A stretch of 64,000 nucleotides of DNA. Origin: Geosiphon pyriformis. Lineage: Eukaryota > Glomeromycota > Glomeromycetes > Archaeosporales > Geosiphonaceae. Each line of letters opens with the position of its first letter. The first letter of the stretch is position 1. The notes under the pieces are model-generated. The model was not told the DNA's origin, searched no databases, and worked only from the letters and a program-made list of their open reading frames with translations. The stretch spans positions 128,519-192,518 of the forward strand of contig JAAOMT010000502.1 in NCBI GenBank assembly GCA_016748015.1, given 5' to 3'. This document shows, piece by piece, positions 35,821 to 48,700 of the stretch. A program made the position numbers and the translations under genes.

Positions 35821-38041
35821 ATGAAGAAACTTTATTCAATTTCTCTTTTGATATTTGTAATTTGGTGTGCTTTTTTCAGTAATCTATCCGAAGAACGACT
35901 CTTACGACATTCCAATTTAGCCAAGCCATCAGCGAGGAATAACAAGTGTTGCAAAAGAATCCTCCCACTGCAAAGTTTACCAAGTAGCTTTGGTTTTCAA
36001 TGTGTTTGTAAAAAAATTATTCACCGAGTTTTCTTTCTAAAAACTTAAGATCTTAAAATTTAATAGAATACAACAAAAAAAACATTATCCTATCAAGTAA
36101 TTTGTGTGATCCAAACATTAAGCAGGTAAAAAAAAAAATATTATTTGATTACCCTTCACGAATTCTCATCATCATCATTAAGACTTTTAATTGAATGAAT
36201 TCTTGTTTCGCTCTTTGGTTGATTAGTATTCAGGGTACATTGACATATCTCCAGAATTGCACATGTTTTTTTGGTTCTTTGAATCAAGAACAAATTCGAA
36301 AAACTCACCATTAACAGTATGGATTAATGGGGGTCCTGGATGCTCGTCAATGATTGGATTATTTCAAGAAATTGGTCCATGTCGCCCAATTCGAAATGGA
36401 TCAACAGTTGAAATGAATCCTTATAGTTGGAATCATGTTTCGAATTTGCTATTTGTTGATCAAGTAAAGTACTCTATTAAAATTTTACATTTAGCTTGAA
36501 TCTAACTATTTGTTTATATAGCCAATAGGAACAGGATTTTCTTATGGCAACACAACAGTAAATTCACCTCAGTTGGCTGCTGCAGAACTATACATCTTTT
36601 TTCAAAAGTTTTTTGATCAATTTCCTGAATACGTCAAATTGGATTTTCATTTTTTTGGGGAGTCATTTGCTGGCCAATTTAGTATGCGTTGACCATTTTC
36701 CCTTATTTTATAATGTTCTTTGAGTAAAAAAATAATCATCTCTAATTTTTTAACAAAAGTTCCCCCAACAGCAAAGATTATATGCAAGCGAAACAAAGAG
36801 ATTGAAGATGGTCGGTCAAATGGAAACTTCATTAATTTGAAGTCCATTGGAATAGGCAATGGTTGGATTGATCCCGGAACTCAATAGTAAATTCAAAATT
36901 TTTGATTCTTTAAACGTTTAATTTGAGTTTGGAATTTTATTTCAATATTAAACAAATACACAACATCTATTACTGGGATAACTAACCTTTATTTTTACAA
37001 AATTAGTCCCGCTTACGCAGATTATGCATGCAAATATAAAAGTGAGCTTGAAATTGAGTGGGAATTTCTTTTCGAAGATCAAAACTTTCTAAAAAAAATC
37101 GGTGTTCAATTTTAATATATCCAGTTGTCGATCCAAGGTTTTGCAAAGCTATGTTGAAAGCGAGTCCCATATGCTTTCGTCTTCGTGAGTTTCGGTTTTT
37201 GAAAAAAAAAGTGAAAATAAAATTTTTTTAATCTCTTGACGAATTCGAGATGTTCTCAATTTCAAATAGAAAAAAAATTTCAAAAAACATTAGACCCGAT
37301 CGATGGTAAAACCGCTGAGGAATTTTGTTTGAATGAGATTTACACTATATTCGAAAAGACGACTTCTTTAAACACTTACGATGTTCGCACTCCATATACA
37401 ACCATAAATACTTATCCACCACCTGATTATCAAAATTATTTAAATCAGACGGAAGTTTTAAGAAAGATTGGTGCTAGAACCGTATACAAGGAATGTTCTG
37501 ATGAAGTTTTTGAACGGTTTGGAGCTAATAATCAAAAGTAGGCATTGTGATTAATTGAAAACTCAAGGAGGAAAGGGATACGATTTAAACATTCTTTTTT
37601 TATTTGATAAACGACCTTTATAGTTTTGGAACTGACCTCAGCTTTTTATTGAATAATAAAGTACGTGTGCTCACCTACTTTGGTGATCAAGACTTTATTT
37701 GTAATTGGTTAGAGTTACCTTATTTTTCCCTTTCGTTTTCATCAATCATCAAAATTTGAACTCAATTCAAATATCAAATGTTAAATTCTTTTCTTAATAT
37801 TCTCAGGATAGGTGGTCTAAGAGTCCTTAATAACTTGAAATGGAAGAATTCATCAAATTTCAAAAATTCCCCATTCAAGAAATGGTACCTTGATGTCGAT
37901 GTCCCAGCTGGAGCATATAAGGCGGTTGGTACTAATTTATGGTTTGTAAAAGTTTATGAGGCAGGTCATGAAGTCCCATTTTATCAACCTCGAATATCTT
38001 TGTCTATGTTTCAAAGATGGATTACCAGGAGAAAGCTTTGA
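35821..38041 (+). CDS. Serine carboxypeptidase (peptidase family S10), about nine exons
   Basis: A secreted or vacuolar exopeptidase that removes C-terminal residues at acidic pH. The gene opens at 35821 with a signal peptide ([19 protein letters not shown]). A second small exon near 36,066-36,124 gives NLCDPNIKQ, which joins [20 protein letters not shown] in the exon 36,227-36,463. That exon also carries [10 protein letters not shown], the substrate-binding signature. The next exon supplies FFGESFAG with the nucleophile Ser (near 36,660). GQF joins IPPTAK across an intron, then comes [20 protein letters not shown]. Later exons give [28 protein letters not shown], then [12 protein letters not shown] with the catalytic Asp (near 37,680). 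The last exon gives [12 protein letters not shown] with the catalytic His, ending at 38041. The triad is complete and the splice phases I checked join, so the gene looks functional. The exact ends of the first two exons and one Cys-rich exon near 37,120-37,240 are the least certain. Confidence 0.82.
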
Positions 38042-38446
38042 TAAGTATTTGGATGATATATACTTAAATAATTGAAGAGGATTAAATTTGTAAACTCGAG
38101 TTTTCTTTTGTAGATTTATCAATTCATTGTTAAAAAATATTCAGATGTAACGAAAAACATAAGCTCTACGGAGAAAATAGGTAAATCGATTGCAAATAGT
38201 ATCTGAACATCTTCTATTCGGAATCTAGGGTTTATTTCATAATACTGTACATGTTGGCTGAAGATTAGGGATGTTAATGACTTGGGAAACCGGAGCAAAC
38301 TGTAGTTTAAGTCGGGACCAAACCATTTTGACTTTATTATTATTGAACCGTGATATTCTGCCACAAAGATATGTTTATTTAGGTTATATATTTAAAATCA
38401 AATTGCAAAAAACGCGTTTCGTTCTATAATTACAACTTGAAACATA

Positions 38447-38775
38447 CAGTGTGTGACACATGGAATCATATTTTTAGCAATCCTTTTTGCCTCGCAGCAA
38501 TATTGAATTTGTTAAATATAGTTTTTGCCAAAGAATTCTATTCTTCAAACATATAACATTCCAAATTATTCATATTTTGCGGCATTCATTTTCTACTTCA
38601 CGTTTAACGATTCCACAGATTTTCAATAGGATTTAGATTCGGACTACACGACAGCTAGTCAATAGCTTTGGGCACACTTTCTGCAAAAAACACTTTTAGC
38701 TACTCAACTTATATGTTTGGGATTGTCATATTGTTAAAAACCCCACTTATTTTCAAGTATCTTATTAACTTTCAA
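38447..38775 (-). mobile_element. Tc1/mariner transposase fragment with one terminal repeat
   Basis: The right end of the element, read on the minus strand, gives SPNLNPIENLWNR (near 38,620-38,660), the hallmark SPDLNPIENLW box of Tc1 transposases. It is followed by a degraded C-terminus and then the terminus. The plus-strand terminus is TA followed by CAGTGTGTGACACATGG at 38,445-38,463, a Tc1-like inverted repeat at a TA target. Upstream, degraded text resembles the DN.PKH box. Stops are frequent, and the other half of the transposase and its inverted repeat are not in the window. Confidence 0.7.
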
Positions 38776-39175
38776 CAGTAGCTATAAAGTTGTGTTTTTG
38801 AAAAATTTGAAAACAGTCTTTTTGGAATTCATATATTTCTTATTATCAAGTTTAAAAGACTTTATAACATGTTCTAATGAAACAATATTTTTAACTATAG
38901 TTCTTTCAAGTTTACTATAATAAGTTTTTAATGAATTTGTTAAAGTAACATGCAATAAAAAAGGTGAATGCTGACAAGTCTAATAAGCTCTTTTTTTTGT
39001 ATTTTTAATATAATTGCAGAAACAAAACAAATAGTATTAAATTACAATTTATATATGCAATCTAATTAAATTTTTAAATTATTTTAGGCAATTTTTAATT
39101 TGAAAGTTGTAATCTAATTTGACTAAAATTATAAAATTGTCAATTTAAACTGTTAATATTTTATATTAAAAATAA

Positions 39176-39209
<34 letters not shown>

Positions 39210-42200
39210 TAATTTTAGTGGTTGGACTACACCTTCAGCAAATAATATATATATATATATATATATTAATTAAAAAAATTATTTATTTAATATTTTAAAT
39301 ATTTGCTTTAACAATTAACAAATTTTAAATATTAAAAAAATTACTTATTACACACATACTATATATGTATTATAAATTCAGAAATAAAAATTTTGTCAAA
39401 TTAAAAAAGTAATTTAACATTTAAAAAATATATAAAAAAAGAATAAATTATTTTTTTTATATATTATATTGAAATAATAATTAATTTTTATTTTTTATAT
39501 ATTAATAATCAAAAATTTAATACTTAAATACAAAATTCCAAAAAAATATTTATGCAATTTTTTATTTCGTAATTTATTATATATTAATTTTAATTTTAAT
39601 TTTTAATGAATTTTTTTTTGTAAATGTATGCACAAGTTTTATAAAATATATTAAAAAATTAAAAAACCATAATTTTTGTAATATTTTATTATAATTATTT
39701 TTATAACTATAATTGCATCAAAAAAAATTATTTTTTATAATAATTAATAAAATAACAATTTAAAAAGTTTTTTTTAAAATATATAAATAAATTAAACAAA
39801 TATTATAAAACATTGTAAAAATATTTTTATTAATTATTATAAATATAAAACAATCTTTAATTGTTTTAAAAGTAATTTTTTTCTTTTAACTAGTAATTTT
39901 TTAATTAAAGTTTTACTCGATAATATACTAAAAATAATTTCTTAAAATTTTAATAATAAATTAAATAACTAAGTCATTATTTCTTTTTATTATTTTTATC
40001 ATTAACTTTAAAATACCTAAACCAAAAACTAAATTAGTTAAAAAACAGTACCAATTATTATTAATATTAACAACAATTTTTTTTAAACTTCAAATATTAC
40101 TTTTTTAAATTATAAAAAATTTAGTTTGCTCATTTAATATTTAATTTTTATCAACTTTATAATATTAATAAAAATTATATTAATGTGTTTTAATTTAATT
40201 ATAAATTATTTAATAAATATAATCTAATTTTTATTTAATATAATACAATATTATAGTATTCTAAATTAAATGTAATTTATGTTCTTTTTATATGTTATTA
40301 AATTATATATTTTCAATTTAAATAAAAACAACAATAATATGTTTATTAAAATATATTAAAATTAATAGTTAATTATACTGCCAAATTTTATTAAATTTAG
40401 CTAATTATTATTAATTATAAAAACAAAACAAGTTTTATTTTAATATATATTTATGTTTAATTATATTATAATCTTATTAAATTTAAAAATTTAGCTTAAT
40501 AACTTAAAAATTAAAACAATTTTTTTAAAAAATATTATTAATTTTAATAATACTTATAAAATAATTATTGATTATTAAAAATATTGTTATAATATAATAT
40601 AATAAAACTAAAAATTAATATAAAAATTTTGTAATTTTTAATAAACTATTTTAAAATTAAAAAACAAAAACAACCAATTAATATAAAAATAATATTAACA
40701 AATTAATAAATTATTACAAAAAAAAACTTTTTTTTTACATTTTATAAAGCAAAAAATATTTTATAAAAATACTTTTTTAAAAAAAATAGTAATAAATCAG
40801 TTTTTTATTAATTTTAGAATACTATTTTTATTTTTAATTAGAGTTTTTTTTTAGTTTTTTTATAAAATAATTTTAATATAAAATTTTAAAATATTTAATA
40901 AATAATTAAGTTGTTTTTTTTATTGCTTTTAAATAATTAAAAAAATCAAGTTAACTAAAAAACAACTTTTTAAATCTTTGCTATATTTAATAACAATTTT
41001 TTAAAATACTAAAAAAAAATTTTAGTGTTTTTAGTATTAATTTAATATCAATACTTTAAAACCAGTTTTTTTATAAAAATAAAACTTTAATTTTTTTTGG
41101 CTTTTTTATCAGTTTTATAGTATTAATATTAATTATAAGACTTAATTTTATTATAACTATTTTTTATTATTATTAATTTAGTATATATAAACAGATTAAA
41201 AATTTACAGTTAAATACAATTCATATTTTTGTTATATATAACTAATCATTCAAGTTGGCCAAAACTATACTATATATTTATTACTATATTAATATAATTA
41301 TTCAAATTAAAAAACATATACTAATTATATAATCTAAAATTAATAGCAAATACTTTATTAATATTTAACAAATAAATATTATTATTTAACAAATTCATAA
41401 CTAAATTATATAAACTATAAAAAACAAAAAACAAATTATTTATTAGATTATTCTTTTTTATTATTGTTTTATACTTAAACTTATATAACCAAATTCTTAT
41501 TCTATAATTTTTTACTAAGTAATATACTAATATAATTATAAACAATTAAACTAGTTTAATTTTTTAAAAACTATCAAAATATTAATATACTAATTATTAA
41601 AGTCTATATTTTTGTATAAAACTATATAAATTAAATTATCTAAAAATTATATTACAAAAAATCAAAAAATCAAAATACTTAATTAAAAATTTAGAACTTT
41701 AAAAGATTTTTTACTAATTTTAAAATATTGTTTATTATGTAAATATTTTTAATTAGTAATAAAAAGTTATTTGTAAATAGCTTTTATAAGATATATATGT
41801 AAATTAGTTATGGTTTTATTAATAAAATCAAAATCTATACACAAATTTAAGTATTATACAACATATATATAATGTTAATTAATATTTAATATTATATTAT
41901 AAAAAATTATTTTAATATTAAAACTAGTTTTTTATTTAGTATATTATAATTATAAATAATAACATTAAAAACAATTTAGTTTATATTAATTTAAATAAAT
42001 TTTTGATTTTATTTTTTAATATATTAAATTTTAATTAATTTTAAAAGCTAAATAAATTATGTTTTAAATAAATAATTTATTAAATTAATTAATTAAATAA
42101 TTAAAAACATTATAAAATTAAAATAACTTATGTTAAAATTATATTTTAATTTTTACATAATTTTTTTAATTATAAAATTTATATTTTAAACTTTTTTAAA

Positions 42201-43830
42201 TATTATTATATAAATTAAGCTTATTAAATTACTTTTTTTATTTGTTTTTAAAATATTAAGTTTTTAATAATTTTTAAGTTTACACTTTTTTTTTACTATT
42301 TTTTTGTAAAATATTTAAAAAAATATCTTAATTAATATATTAAAAATGTTTTTAGTGTTTTTAATAAAGTTTTTAATATTAAGTTAAAGTTTATTAATAT
42401 TGTTTATTTTAAATCTTATATTGTTATTAAAATTGCATAAAAAAAAACAAAATTAAATTTTTTTTGTTTAATTAAAAAATTGTTATTATTTTAAAAAATA
42501 CTTTTAAAATCAAATTAAATAATTTTTTTTGATTATATAATTTTAAAAATTAATTTATTGATTTTTTAAATTAATAATTAAATTTGTTTTATTTTTTGTA
42601 TTATTAAATCTAATTAGTTTTAAAATATATAATTATTATATTTTAATTAAAATTAATTTAAATCCTATTATTATTAGAACTAATATATTAAAAAATTATA
42701 TTTAATATAAAACTTTTAAATATTTATGTTGCTTTAGATGTCAAAATTTAAATTATTTAGTTTTTATTATAAGATATTTTTATTTTTATTTTTAAAATTT
42801 TTATTTAAGTTTGTAATTAGTTTTAAAATATTTAAATTTTACTTTGTTAATACAAAATTTTATGTTAAAATTACCTTTTTTTATTGTTTTTGTAATTGTT
42901 AATTTTGTAATTAGTTTTTAAATTGTTTTTTTTTAAATTTAAATTAAGTAAATTGGTTTTGTTATTTATATTTATTATTAAACTTATTAATATCTTAATT
43001 TTTTTTAAATATAAAATTAGTTAAAGCTATTTTTTTGAATATAAATATTAAAAATAATTCTTTTAATTTAATATTTTGGAAAAAATTATTGGTAATTTAA
43101 GTAAAAATATTATTATAAAATATAATATAAATGAGTTTTTTAATTTTTTTATTAATAAAAAATTTTTATTAAAATAAAAGTATTTTAAAAATTATAAACT
43201 TTTAATATTAAATTTAAAACTATTATATAATTAATTAATTTGGTTTTTAATAATAATAGTTTAGTTGTAATTATATAAAAAATAATGTTTTTAAATAAGT
43301 TTTTTTTGTAAATTTAATTTAATAAAACTTTACATATTAAATTAAATAAAAAATTATAGTGAATAAAAATAATTAATATATTAACATAAATTAAATAATT
43401 TTTATAAAAATGTTAAAACAATTTAAATATTAATAATCAAAAAAAGAAAAACTTTTAATTAAAGACAAAAATAATGTTTTTTAGTAGTTAAAAATTGTTT
43501 TGCATTCATATACTTTTATAAAATGTTATTTAGTTGTTTTTATAGTTAAAAAAAACTTTTTAGTAGTTAAATTATTAAAAAAAATAAGAAAAATAATAGC
43601 TGTTTTTTTGTTTTAGTTATAATTATAAAAGTACAAAAAAAATTAACATAAATTAATTAATTAACTGTAATAATTTTTATTTGTTTGTATTAATATTAAT
43701 ATCTTTGATTTAAAAACAATAAATTAAATTTTACTTTTTTAAATGTCTTTAATTGAATTTGTAATGTTTTATTGTTTAAATAAATTACTATTACAAATTA
43801 ATGATAATAAATTTTAACATTTCTAAAGTT
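38776..43830. other. A/T-only tract without genes
   Basis: From about 39,000 to 43,830 the sequence is nearly free of G and C, with homopolymer runs, TTA and TA microsatellites (39,178-39,206 and 39,246-39,266) and constant stops in every frame. No repeat unit or protein relic could be read. The neighbouring tracts hold decayed transposons, so this is probably the same material in a later stage of decay. It ends abruptly at 43,830. Confidence 0.6.
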
Positions 43831-43914
43831 TGTGCCATGTAAATCTGATTGCCAGAAAAAATGATATGTTTGTTTGTTTCTAAATAAAAAAGCAAACAGG
43901 CAATTGATGGCACA
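43831..43914. repeat. 84-bp imperfect hairpin at the edge of the A/T tract
   Basis: TGTGCCAT at 43,831 pairs with ATGGCACA ending at 43,914. Inside, ATTGCC pairs with GGCAAT (near 43,849 and 43,899). It marks the exact switch from A/T-only DNA to ordinary sequence and could be a short MITE or a structured boundary element. Confidence 0.5.
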
Positions 43915-44436
43915 GTATTTACAGGCCTTGCTGTTTATTTTATGTGGTCATATCAACAGGCCAGGCTGTTGGTGTAATTAATCTGGTGCAATGTGCATGA
44001 TCATGGAAGGCGGGAAACTTAATCAATTATTTAATGGTATCAGACCAATCAACGAACAATCGAGATAATTCCACATTATTGTTGTGTTCCCATGCACACG
44101 TGATATACAATAATATAGATGATCAAGGAACATCATGGACGAAAATAGGAAGTCAGGCTTAATTTTATTATGGGCGGGGGATACTTAAAAAACGATAAGA
44201 TCTTTGCATTGTTTGGGGGCACTCACCAATAAATTATAAGCGATTTCTCTAAAGAAGTGAGCAAAAAAAAAAAGAGGAAAAAAGTATAAGAAGTAAGCTT
44301 TTGTTGTGTTCAAGTGTAACATTTATTGTGGCACTTGTGTTTCTGTAACGATACAAAAAGTGACAAAAAAATTGGAAAAACTTTTTCATTTTGTGCAAGT
44401 TTCTTTTTTCCCTCGCAGACACGCACACACATACGC

Positions 44437-44475
<39 letters not shown>

Positions 44476-45116
44476 GCACGGCACACAACTTTTTTCAGTG
44501 AAGCACGCTTATCCTGATTCCAGGCTGCCCAAGCTGACCTACGATAAAATCGACATACCTATTCCTGATAAGACTCTAGGCTAGTTAATGTATGTATGAC
44601 CAACGCGAGGACACACACAACACCGTCGTTCTATTTGGTTTTTTTTCGTCTCGCTACTCTTTTTTAATATATTTTTTAAGTCGCGAACTTTTTGTAAAGA
44701 CACTCTTCGCTCATTCGGGATCTGAAATTTAAATTATTCTTTCAAAGGATTTTTTCTTTAAAGTAATTGAAACAACTTTAGGTGTTAAAAAATTTTTGAT
44801 CATTTTCATCAAACGAAAACTTCCATCATATATTCACCTTAATTGAATCATATTAAAATTGCCCGTGTGTGCGTCTGTTATTTTCATCAAAACAATTAAA
44901 ATTTCCTCGAAAATTATCGCCTTGAAGTATAACTAATCGACGGTTATCTTTCCATTTTCAAAAACAAAAAAATCATTGAATCGCCGCCAAATAATTATAT
45001 TACGCAGCGCAGAAGCTTTCTCGATATTATCCAAGTGTTTTCTACCACGCTCACGTTTTCTAACTGTCCCCAACCTTGAGAGAAACTTAAAAATTTGTTG
45101 TTAAAAATTATAAGGA
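43915..45116 (+). promoter_or_regulatory. Upstream region and probable long leader of the NDT80-like gene
   Basis: About 1.2 kb of distinctly less A+T-rich DNA precedes the NDT80-like start codon. It contains GGCCAGGCTGTTGG-type palindromic text near 43,960, a CA microsatellite, pyrimidine-rich tracts and several upstream ATGs, including a 92-codon open frame at 44,306-44,584. I saw no protein match for that frame. Long 5' leaders with upstream ORFs are common for fungal developmental regulators. Confidence 0.4.
44417..44478. repeat. (CA)n microsatellite in the leader
   Basis: Alternating CA with interspersed CG and TACG units, the only CA repeat in the window. It lies about 650 bp before the start codon of the NDT80-like gene. 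Confidence 0.9.
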
Positions 45117-47852
45117 ATGAGTATGGCGGAAGAAAAATGGTCTACAATGCAACAGCAACAACCAGCACCTCAGGTACCTCCTTCTCCTCACCATTCTCAT
45201 TCCTCCATAACTCCTCAAATGAATGGAGTGACTACTGAGAACTTCCTTCCTGGGTATACTTATGAGGGTCAATCACAAATGTAAGTAAATTGTGAAAGGG
45301 AAGAGAGAGAGAGGGAGAAATAAGAGGGGAAGAAATATTTGTTTACCACTGTTCAACCAAAAAGTTTTGTTTTGTGTTTATCCATATTCTTTGGACCCTG
45401 AACCTGTATGTTTGTATATCGCACAAACTGGTTTTAATTTGATGACTCGGTGTCACCTTACACACGACTTCTCGACTCTTTGCTCTTCCTTGACCTTTCC
45501 AAACTCGCACATAACCGCGCATTTAATTATACTTACACAAGACCATAATTTCCGGTGCAACTTGAAATAGGTCTGTGCATGAAGGTGAAAATCAAATGTA
45601 TCCGGCTGCCAAACCAGACTTGGATGCAACGCCAAGACAATCTCCATATCCAGGGTAAGAGAAAGTTACACAAAGATCTTAAGCAAGACATTTTATCAAC
45701 TATCATCATCAAATCCAAAATGTTTTAATAAAATCCATTGAACAAATCCTTAAATCAAAACAGATACGTTCCTCTACCAAGCCCAAATACTCCTACTACT
45801 CCTCATCAAAATGAATCTCCTATTACGCCCCAAACACCTCAATCTGCACCTGAACAACATAAAGTTGGTGAAAGACAATCTTTTTCCACTGGATCATTCC
45901 CTGCCACTCCAATTGGAGCTATTAGGAAACGAAGAGCAGATTCTTTGGGTTTCAATAATGATACTGGCCCATTTTTCTCGGCAACTAAACAACATTATAA
46001 CCTAACGAGCATGGACCGAACCAATAGGTTTTTATGACTTTCATTGAATATTCATGGATGATGTACATTTGTTGTTTCATCCAAAAAATGTTCAACACCA
46101 ATAAATTGTAAAAGTAAATCTATTTTTGGCTAGATTCAGATTAATTGTCATTAGTCGCAAAACCTTCATGAGGATTCTCTTCAATCCAGTTCTTGTCGCT
46201 ATTCATTTATTAATTTAAATATTCATTCAATTAATCCTTAAAATCAGCTTCAAGCTTCGGATTCACTCTAAAGTTGATCGGGGTTTTTTCTTGGCGGATC
46301 AAGATTGGACTTGTTACAGGAGAAATTACTTCCAAATTAGTAGTGCATTTTCAATCACCGCCCCTCATCCCGTAAACGAGATGGAGACACCATGTCTGCT
46401 CGAGGTCGATGGACAAATTTATAATGTTACCCAATTCCTGCTTGGTATCACAGCCAGAGTTTCAAACAGCGATAAGAAAATCGAGCTAGTGCAACACACA
46501 CCAAAACGCGACAAAGGTCCGCAAATGGTCCCAATGCCTAAGACTATTCGCGCCGGTGGTAATCTTAACCTGAGTTCAGTCGGCACAAATGCAAATATTG
46601 TCACTTTTGAACGAATCCAATTCAAAACAGCCACTGCTAATAATGGAAAACGTCGTGCTGCTCAGCAATACTATGTAATTTTGGTAGATTTGTATGCACA
46701 TGTCGAGAGTGGTGAACTTCATCGAGTTGCTACTTCAACATCCGCTCCTTTAGTCGTTCGTGGCCGTAGTCCCGGTCATTATGCTGACAGTCATGATCGT
46801 TATAACCCAATGGCCCCTAATTCCGCGTTTGCTAATGAACGTAATATGGCTTACTCAAATCCTCATGCTCCAAATGGATCTCCTGGGGTCATGCAAGGCG
46901 AATTCAATAATAGCCCATTCTCACCATATACTCAATACCCTCCTGGTTACCCCGGTTATGCCTCGTCCCCAACACCAATACGTGGTGACATGACATCCCT
47001 TATGATGTCGAATAGTGCCCCTAACTCCCCTACTCAGCCTTTCCACTCTCAACATTCATCACATCAACCATACATGGTCCCAAGCATTTCAGATGTTGCT
47101 GCGGCTGCTGATGCTACGAATCCAGAGTTGTACAACAATGGAAATGTAGATCCAAATACTATCAGCTCACATGATCAAAAAATCCAGTCTCACCATCATT
47201 CTCAAGTCGGTATGGAAATCCACGCAATTGAAGGTAAGCCCCCTATACCCAATTTTAATGATTATGAATAAAATATTTATTCTTCATCCTTGTAGCTCAA
47301 ACGCCCAATCATCATTCAGCGTTTACTTCATTTGATTCACGAATGAATGGGACTTCACACGGTAATTCAACAAAACCATTCATGAAAATTGAGATCCCAC
47401 CATCCAATCAATTACCAGAACATCCATTGACATCACCTGCATTCCACTCACAAGAATATGTTGATGGTTTCCAAATTTATCACAATGGACATCCAGGGAG
47501 TAATGCTTCAGCTCATCATGGTGGCTATCATTCCGAAGGTGAAAATCATCATGCTAATGGATATCCACCGACGCCTAATGCACGCGTGCCTTCATCTCCT
47601 CATCAACCATCCTCACCGCAACTACCAAGTTCTGAACCTGATGCTAATTCACATAACACTACTACCTCAGTCACACAAAGGAATGGCCGCAGCAAAGCTC
47701 AAGCTAACGGTTCTAAGGCTCGCTCCTTAAAACCACCCGCTAGAGGCAAAAACAAAGTAAATACTGCCCCGTTGAACACAGAACTACATAATCACAATAA
47801 TCTTGGGCAGATTACTTACCGAATGGGACAGTCCGAAGAAGTTGAAAAGTAG
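45117..47852 (+). CDS. NDT80/PhoG-family transcription factor (XprG/VIB-1 like), 684 aa, five exons
   Basis: Members bind DNA through an immunoglobulin-fold domain and control meiosis (yeast Ndt80), or starvation responses, extracellular proteases and programmed cell death (Aspergillus XprG, Neurospora VIB-1). The exons are 45117-45280, 45571-45654, 45764-46027, 46248-47233 and 47296-47852, and all phases join. The N-terminal 165 residues are Pro/Ser/Gln-rich and carry IRKRRADSLG, a possible nuclear signal. The DNA-binding domain spans about residues 170-335: SKVDRGFFLADQDWTCYRRN then YFQISSAFS, VSNSDKKIELVQHTPKRDKG, FERIQFKTATANNGKRRAAQ, and VVRGRSPGHYAD at its end. The C-terminal half is low-complexity (Pro, His, Asn, Ser) with a basic RSKAQANGSKARSLKPPARG patch near the end. 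Lengths and layout fit the family. No lesions were seen. It is the only gene in the A/T-rich right half. Confidence 0.9.
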
Positions 47853-48700
47853 AAAAAAATTGCAACAGTGAGGACACAGTACGAATTTCTATTCGTCGTT
47901 CTTTTGTTTTTTATATTGTGAATATGTGGGCGACTTTAACCTGTCGCAATTGTAAATAGCCTATGCTCCCTTTTCTTTTAATTAGTTTTTAAAAATCGGT
48001 GAGGAATTTTCTTTTTTTGTTTATAATCGGGTCTCGAGAAAAAGGTTACCTTTGGGTTTTAAGTTTTATTTTCATTAGATATAGAAAACCCTCCAAAAAA
48101 AACGATCCCGAAAACTTTTACTTTATCATCGCAAAAAGGCTTCAGTGCTACAAAAATTTCTCCTCAGTCATCACTTCAAATTTAGTTTCAAATATTTCTC
48201 AACAGATAGCAATATCATCTTTTTTCGCAAATTCAGACCTATCTGTTATTTTTGCATCTATTCTCTGACATTATCAATGTTTGCCAATAATTTTTGTTCT
48301 GGGCTTCTTCCACTGCATTTATGGTCTGGATCTTTTCAAAAATCATATAATTATTACCAAACCATCAAAAAGATGTTCCCATTCTGAAATATATCGGGTT
48401 CTTACGATTCATAGAAAAACTTTCAAATGTCGAAGTGAAAATTGCGCATCTCAATTGATTTAATCGAAAAACCATGAGTTTCTTGTTTGAAATATGGCCT
48501 TTTGAATATCTATCTTATAATGCCTTTTCTGACCTGTCCAAAGGTTGATCTACTTTTCGCTAAATGGCTCCTGATTTGATCGAACTAGCGTGAAGTCTTA
48601 TTGGTTGTATTTGTTCCACGATTTGGATGTAAATACGTGATTCATCACATTTCTTTAAATGACGAAAAAAAAGGTTTTATTGTGTGGCTCAGTAAAGCAG
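47853..48700 (+). other. Probable 3' UTR and flank of the NDT80-like gene
   Basis: The composition stays like that of the gene to about 48,700 and then drops to A/T-only. No open frame with recognisable content. It is unusually long for a 3' flank and may include an undetected non-coding transcript. Confidence 0.4.

Noticed and set aside
41321-41545. 74-codon minus frame in the A/T-only tract, and the similar one at 49,443-49,667
   Set aside because: The residues are nearly all Asn, Lys, Ile, Leu, Phe and Tyr, as expected from A/T-only DNA, and no motif is present.
39000-43830. A/T-only tract as mitochondrial DNA inserted in the nucleus
   Set aside because: No mitochondrial gene or tRNA text could be read, and neighbouring tracts of the same composition contain transposon relics.
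44249-44517. Two frames rich in Cys-Val or Thr-His over the CA repeat
   Set aside because: They are translations of the (CA)n microsatellite in the NDT80-like leader. Only the 92-codon upstream frame was kept, as a possibility.
46419-47730. Overlapping frames inside the NDT80-like gene
   Set aside because: They are alternate-frame shadows of the long, domain-bearing exons.
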